Below, in pieces: positions 58,796-64,000 of a stretch of 64,000 nucleotides of DNA. Where the stretch lies: positions 6,572,001-6,636,000 of the forward strand of contig NC_091047.1 of assembly GCF_963966145.1 (NCBI RefSeq), in the 5' to 3' direction. The position numbers were made by a program, and so were the translations under genes. The stretch is from Tenebrio molitor (lineage: Eukaryota > Arthropoda > Insecta > Coleoptera > Tenebrionidae). Under the pieces are notes generated by a model. That model worked only from the letters and a program-made list of their open reading frames with translations. It ran no database searches and had not been told where the DNA came from. How positions within the stretch are numbered: position 1 is the first letter of the stretch; every line of letters starts with the position of its first letter.

Positions 58796-60273
58796 CACAG
58801 GTCTCTATAAATGATTGTCTGGTCAAGCCAGCCTTGGAAAAAAAATTTACTGTTCCGCTTTTTTGAAACCAACGCCAAATTCTAGTTCGTTTTCACGGTC
58901 ACTTCTGACATTAATGACGTTTTGTTCGCGCTTGTCAGTCGAGTTTTCGTTCCTTATATTCGTTTTAATCGCAGTTAATCACAGTTAATAAACACCAAAA
59001 ATCTGTGTTTTTCAATAAAAATTGCAAGTACGTCCGCTTTTAGAGGTAAACAGACTGGCAAAACTTGTGAGGTTATGTTTTAATGTTTTATGTTTTAGCT
59101 TTATTTTCTTTACAATGGTTTATTCTGTTGAACAGAACACGTTCATTGTTTGTTTTTTCCTTTCGAAGTGGAAGGTTTATTAATGGGGAATTATCTGTTT
59201 GTAAAAATGAATTCCAGCAAAATATCCAGACAACATTCAAGATGATTAACTCATATTGGACGAATTGTGAACAGATTTTTAACAATCGGAACAATTAACA
59301 AGGGTAAATCATCAGGACGACCACCACTATCTGATGAAATAGTCGAGGATTTGAAAGAAATGGTGGAAAAGATTCCACAGATATCTGTAGCCTGTTTATC
59401 TCAACAATCTGATGTACCACGAAGCACTTGTCACAAAATCATTAAAAATAGGCAACAACTGCATGCTTATAAAATAATGTACAAAAACTCCAACCTGCAG
59501 ATTATCAAAGTTGTGTTTAATATTGTAATCGGTTTCAAAATTACCTCAATTTCAGAATTTGGAGTGCTGAGAATCTGCACCAATTTGTAGAGACTCCTTT
59601 ACATGTTTTGAAAATTGGCGTGTGGAACTGTGGATAGCAATGTTGCTGTACCCGTAACCAAGAAATACTGCAAAATATTTTTGAAAATAAATGAAGACTT
59701 GTCAAGTGTTTAGAAGTTAATGGGGGACATTTTCAATCTATTATTAAAAAAAATGCCAATTTGTTATCGATATCTAGTGTTATAAATTATGTTGTTGAAT
59801 AAATTTGATTATATTGAGGCTTATTTGTCATGAAAAACACTGTTATTTATATTGGAAGAAAAAATGGGAGTCAATACCGTATTTGACAATTCAGTCTAGG
59901 TCGTATTTATCCCTAGTATAAAACAAGAAATGTAAAAGCACTAAAGCAGACAAAAAGGGAGTATTGTATTGTGGCATACCGGGAACAAGGTGTTCTCAAT
60001 ATTTATCTGTTTGGATTTGTTCTCATACCAATTCCTGTACACTGTGTGGCGGTACGATTGGGGCAATAATTGTTCCCCTGTTGGTGTTGATATTAAATAA
60101 TAAATACATTAATGTTAGCAGGAGTAAACCACAGTTGAAACTTGTCTCTGGTTAAAAGCCAACAACCTAACCTGAAAATGTGACATTCATTATTTGCCGA
60201 ACAACGCGGCTCATTCAAAATTTGACAAGTTTCCATGGCTGGCTGGACCCGACAATCATTTATAGAGACCCTG
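58796..60273 (+). mobile_element. Decayed mariner-like transposon, 1.48 kb
   Basis: Ends CACAGGTCTCTATAAATGAT and the complement of ATCATTTATAGAGACCCTG share a further 20 bp or more (GCCAGCC). TA flanks both ends (58794-58795 and 60274-60275). Broken transposase coding lies between them on the plus strand, 59115-59790. The length is near that expected for a mariner, but the catalytic core is deleted. Confidence 0.8.
59115..59790 (+). pseudogene. Mariner-like transposase remnant (N-terminal HTH plus fragments)
   Basis: From the ATG at 59115 the frame MVYSVEQNTFIVCFF matches the start of insect mariner-type helix-turn-helix transposases. Frame breaks follow, then RFLTIGTINKGKSSGRPPL, VPRSTCHKIIKNRQQLHAY (second HTH), SAENLHQFVETPLHV, and finally LQNIF and LEVNGGHFQSII near the usual C-terminus. 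Between about 59630 and 59650 the DDE/D core segment is missing. Multiple frameshifts and stops make it non-functional. Confidence 0.7.
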
Positions 60274-60275
60274 TA

Positions 60276-61026
60276 TTATTCAAGTAACATTTTATTCATC
60301 ATTTTTACAGTAATTATCACAAAAGTGAAAAGTACAATTATTGAATTGGAACTACCACATTAGCTTCGTGCTCTTGTTCCTAACATCTTCTTCTTTAACT
60401 TCTGCTGTTTCATCCAATGTAAGTGCCCGGCCATCGAAAACTAGCAATCTTTACATTTTCTTCAAATGATTCTTGCCGTAGTATGAATTAACTTTTAATG
60501 AAGTTCTACACACTTACCCCATATCAAGAAAAGCCAAAATGACATCTTCCGTTACCTCCGTGATGCTTTTTTTATTGTTCCGGCCTTGAAACGAAACATA
60601 CACCTTTTCGTATGCACTTTTAGACTTCATTGGTAACAAATTGCCCCTTTTCTCTTACTTCTTCTGGAACGTTTTGGCACATTTCAACGATGAAAATTGT
60701 TATTTCCAAATTTGTTGATATTATTACCATAGTACCCACGGCAACCTCCGCATTTTGTGTATTGTGAAGCGCCTCGAATAATTTCTGAATTTATTAAAAT
60801 TTCTGATAAGATGTTAGTGTTAGAAAAAATCTTGAAGACAACGCGTGTTTTATAGTTTAAAAATCTCGATCTATTAAATCCTCGCTCCCTGCGGTCGCTC
60901 TGATTTAAACTACGATCTCGATTTTTAAATCGTCTATAAAACACTTGTTGTCTTAATAGCTATTAAACTAAATATAAACTAATTTCTTAACTTATAGCGA
61001 TTTTAAGTTTTAATTTAATGATAATA
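60276..61026. repeat. Spacer with a 122-bp foldback (60834-60955)
   Basis: The arms start GAAGACAACGCGTGTTTTAT and end ATAAAACACTTGTTGTCTT, with ATTTTTAAATCG inward. The loop holds CTCGCTCCCTGCGGTCGCTC, similar in style to the loop of the 32024-32153 hairpin. Nothing else is recognised. Confidence 0.6.
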
Positions 61027-61191
61027 CAGTGTTTGCGCAATGGGATTTTCCCTTACATTATAAAAATAAACGTTATGTTCCTCCAATAAAATTTGTAGAA
61101 AATCAAAATAACCTAGGATTCCTAGGAAACACTAGTGTAACGCACGGTATGACTTTATACCGTAAGGGAAAATGCCTGGGCGCAAACTCAC
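61027..61191. mobile_element. 165-bp MITE
   Basis: Ends CAGTGTTTGCGCAATGGGAT and the complement of CCTGGGCGCAAACTCAC continue through TTTTCCCTTAC. TA flanks both ends (61025-61026 and 61192-61193). Confidence 0.75.
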
Positions 61192-61193
61192 TA

Positions 61194-63543
61194 TTGTCAG
61201 ATTGAAATTAGCTTTTGCTATTATTTGTCAAAAATGTCAAATTTAAAATGCAGAATTGCAGAATATGAGGGCACAACACAAACGTTTGTATTTGTGTAAT
61301 TGTGTACTTTCTTTGTAGGTTTCACTCAGTGTTTTTTCACATGTTGATGTTAACAATCATAGGCGTACGTGCTTATGCTTAAGAAGGGAAGCATATGAAA
61401 GTGGTTGACTTTAATAATTTAAATAAAATTTGTACTCGTAATTTCTTTCCTACAGCGGTTAAATCAATATTTATTTTACGTGAACTTTTCAACCTTTTGA
61501 CTTTTCGGAATTAAAAATAACAATCAAAGCATTCATTAAGTCGTTAGATCTTTCGTTTACGCTAATTTCTACAAAAAAGCGACGTTTGGAATGTCTATCT
61601 GCTTTTTTTTTGGTCTCTGTTTTTTTTTTGTTCGCTATCTATCTTTTTCTTATGCCTGTCTGTCTATCTGTTTAACTTTTTGTCTGTCTGTCTGTCTACT
61701 CGCATTCATTAATTAATTCAATCCTTCTTTTTTAATACATATGTAGTTCCATTGTGTTCGTTGTATATTTTATTGTCTCGCCGTCTTTATATTCATTTTC
61801 TTTTATTCTTTAATTTTCTTAAGTATTCAGTTTCTTTATACAATTTTTCTAAAGTTAGTTTGATACTCTACGAAACTACGTATCTTTTTCTTCATACATT
61901 TGTTCCGCAAAAGTCTTATTTTTTATTTCGAATTTTATTCTTATTCTTCCTCTATTGCCCGTTTTATTTTATTTATCAAACTCTTTTGTTAAAATTTATA
62001 TTATTTAATACTTTTGCACAACTACAGATCACGGATGAGGATGAGGTATCTAAATTTAACGTCACTTTTTGCGTTGTTTGTGTTTTTAATCTGCAGACTG
62101 ACGAGTGGACCGTTCACAATCGACTCTTCAACGCCAACTTTGAGAAGAAAGTTAAATGAACACCCGACATAGAATTGAAAGCAAAAGCGCTCAAACTTAA
62201 ATCAAGACATCGTCCTGTCATTCCCGATCCAGGATTATCTTGTTGTTGGCCACATTCAAACCACTTTTTCCGTTTCTTTATTCTCATGGTCATTAGGCAG
62301 GTTAGAGGTGGCGCATTAAGAAAGTGATTCACATTTCACACTTGATTATCCGGCCAGGCTCGTCCAACGACCGGGCTTTCCATAAAACAAAGAACAAATT
62401 TAAATCCGCCGATGACAATGTGTCTTCCATCGGTCCAGGTAATAACGAATGAAGCGTGCCCCGCGTATTCTCACGGTGCGTGGGAATTCCCATTATTCAT
62501 TATATCTCTTTTACCACCCTTTTGTAATAAAAATTTTCCTTTTATTGCGACTTCTTCACCAAACCGAAACGAACGCAAAAAATTTCACTGGTAATAACTC
62601 CATTGGGGCTTTATGGGGCGACTCGGAGGTGAATAATTACGGTTGGAAGAAAACTCACAAAACACTGTCTGAAGCGGCTCCTAATGGATGCTGAAATGGG
62701 GTTATAAAATTTAATATATGCAAAGTTTAAATGAACCTAAAGTGCTTCAAATGTCTACAAAAATGCGACCATAAAAGGCAATTCTCGCTTGAAAAAAAGA
62801 GATAATTTGTAACAGTTTCAGTTTCCTGATGGTACTGTTTTGTAGTTGAAATTGCTGAATATAAAAAATTTTAAAAAAATCTCCCCGGCGGGGAATCGAA
62901 CCCCGGTCTCCCGCGTGACAGGCGGGGATACTGACCACTATACTACCGAGGATTAATGACAAAATTTTGGTTTTCTTATGAGTTTACAGACACTATTAAA
63001 CTTTTAAAATGATATACAATAAATAATAATTTGTTTTGTTATTCTTCTTAAAAAAAATACCTATTAGGTTAAACAACAATTCCTAATATGTCCAAAATTC
63101 ACTTCAGACTAATAATTCTTGTTTAATTTTTTGATACCAGAGATCTGTACATTGCTGAACAATGCAGTATTGCCAATCCAACAGAAGTTAGTGTTTTCCC
63201 AAAATTTATTTCGTTATGGTTATGTGCAGCTATACCTAGCTATACCTATAGTCCGTTTTTTTTTATAATCAACTGTCAGTGACAAAATACAGAAAAAGAC
63301 GAAACTGTATATTAAAAATCATTGACATTTGGTCCAGTTCTATCTTAATTTCACCCTAGATTTCCCCTAGATCATTATTGAGGTTATGTTGCATATGTTT
63401 ATGTGTGTGAGACACGTGACAATCCGTGACAATTTCAAAAGTCAAATGTTCCAAACGTGATTTATAAAATTCACTGTTTCGAATTTTCTGCCAACCTGAC
63501 AACACTTTGACAATTGATTATTAAAAAAACGGACTTTACATTG
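61194..63543. other. Spacer with simple repeats, repeat family 3 copy and tRNA-Asp
   Basis: A pyrimidine-rich TCTG/TCTA microsatellite spans about 61591-61700. 62046-62164 is a plus-strand copy of repeat family 3 (GTTCACAATCGACTCTTCAA at about 62111). tRNA-Asp copy 2 is at 62881-62952. No protein gene is supported. Confidence 0.55.
62881..62952 (-). tRNA. tRNA-Asp (GTC), copy 2
   Basis: Read on the minus strand, all 72 nt equal copy 1 at 50348-50419. A minus-strand T-run follows (plus A-run at 62873-62879). The flanks are unrelated to those of copy 1. Confidence 0.96.
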
Positions 63544-63545
63544 TA

Positions 63546-63675
63546 CCGGGTGATCAAGAAGGACTGTTTAAGTTGGCAATACAATTAAGAACATTTTTTA
63601 TTCGGCTATTTACAACACTGCAACCGGATATGTTTTGTGGGTTTATTTGACAGATATCTGACAGCATTAATAACA
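63546..63675. mobile_element. MITE family 2, copy 3, truncated
   Basis: Starts CCGGGTGATCAAGAAGGACT after TA (63544-63545) and follows the complement of 24622-24852 for about 130 bp, to GCATTAATAAC. It then stops, close to where another MITE (63684-63985) begins. Confidence 0.75.
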
Positions 63676-63683
63676 TATATGTA

Positions 63684-63985
63684 GTACTTCTATATTGCCA
63701 GCTCCCTATCTTGCCCAATGTGCTGTAAGTGGGAAAACAGTAAAGGATGGCCTCGGTACTTGGCCCATTCTACGCATGTGCAAGTATAAGTGCGGCAATG
63801 TTACCTCGAAGACAGAAAGTGACAGTTTCGTTGACAGAAAGTATAAACATCTCTGATTCGTTTAGAAGAGGTCTGAGAGGCATGCGTATTACAACTTCGG
63901 TACCGAGAGATTTGAGATAGCGATATCTAGCTATACCGTAATGTTTTCCCGGTGTTTCTCTCTTTTACTGGCAATATAGAAGTAC
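63684..63985. mobile_element. 302-bp MITE at the right edge
   Basis: Ends GTACTTCTATATTGCCAG and its exact complement are flanked by TA (63682-63683 and 63986-63987). It sits next to the truncated MITE family 2 copy, which it probably interrupts. Confidence 0.8.
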
Positions 63986-64000
63986 TATAGTCCATTTTTT

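Noticed and set aside
1930..63420. CACGTG E-box sites scattered through the window
   Set aside because: About 13 sites against roughly 7 expected from base composition, spread evenly; not strong enough to report as a signal.
1..64000. Search for CRISPR arrays, operons, phage or defence-type loci
   Set aside because: Spliceosomal introns, polyadenylation signals and nuclear tRNA genes show eukaryotic DNA; no spaced direct-repeat array or cotranscribed gene set exists.

Overview
The window looks like AT-rich nuclear DNA from an insect, probably a beetle. That is an inference from gene architecture (short GT-AG introns, nuclear tRNA genes, Tc1/mariner debris), not from a database match. There are no operons, CRISPR arrays or prokaryotic signals. 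I find four protein-coding genes, four tRNA genes and many small inverted-repeat DNA transposons.

Layout. (1) 1-22 kb is gene-poor. It holds foldback repeats, a cluster of three hairpins near 6.8 kb, a Grainyhead-like palindrome near 4.4 kb, and one weak candidate first exon at 16.75 kb on the minus strand. (2) 22.15-37.68 kb, minus strand, is a complete CLASP gene (Drosophila chb/Mast/Orbit). It has 16 coding exons joined by phase-consistent splice sites and encodes about 1417 residues. Its introns hold nested MITEs. (3) 39.04-39.96 kb, minus strand, is the proteasome beta subunit PSMB4/Prosbeta7, in four exons (254 residues). (4) 40.43-41.19 kb, plus strand, is divergent from it: a small four-helix membrane protein of the HRG1/SLC48A1 heme-transporter type, in three exons. 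A tRNA-Lys gene lies antisense in its first intron. (5) 42.7-45.95 kb, plus strand, is a single-pass zona pellucida (ZP) domain protein with a signal peptide (476 residues). About 5.8 kb downstream, a segmental duplication (51.05-52.14 kb) carries a second, intact copy of its last exon, with the splice acceptor, frame, stop and AATAAA preserved. (6) tRNA-Arg(CCT) and tRNA-Asp(GTC) lie between the two copies. An identical, inverted tRNA-Asp lies near 62.9 kb. (7) 53-64 kb is dominated by DNA transposons: an 844-bp foldback, a 478-bp element, a decayed 1.5-kb mariner-like element with transposase remnants, and several MITEs, one inserted into another.

The genes are unrelated in function: microtubule plus-end rescue, proteasome structure, heme transport, and apical extracellular matrix. 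No novel multi-gene system is visible. The most interesting signals are the duplicated ZP terminal exon, the triple hairpin at 6.8 kb, the tRNA nested inside a 236-bp intron, and the TA-flanked MITE families that can be traced across the window.
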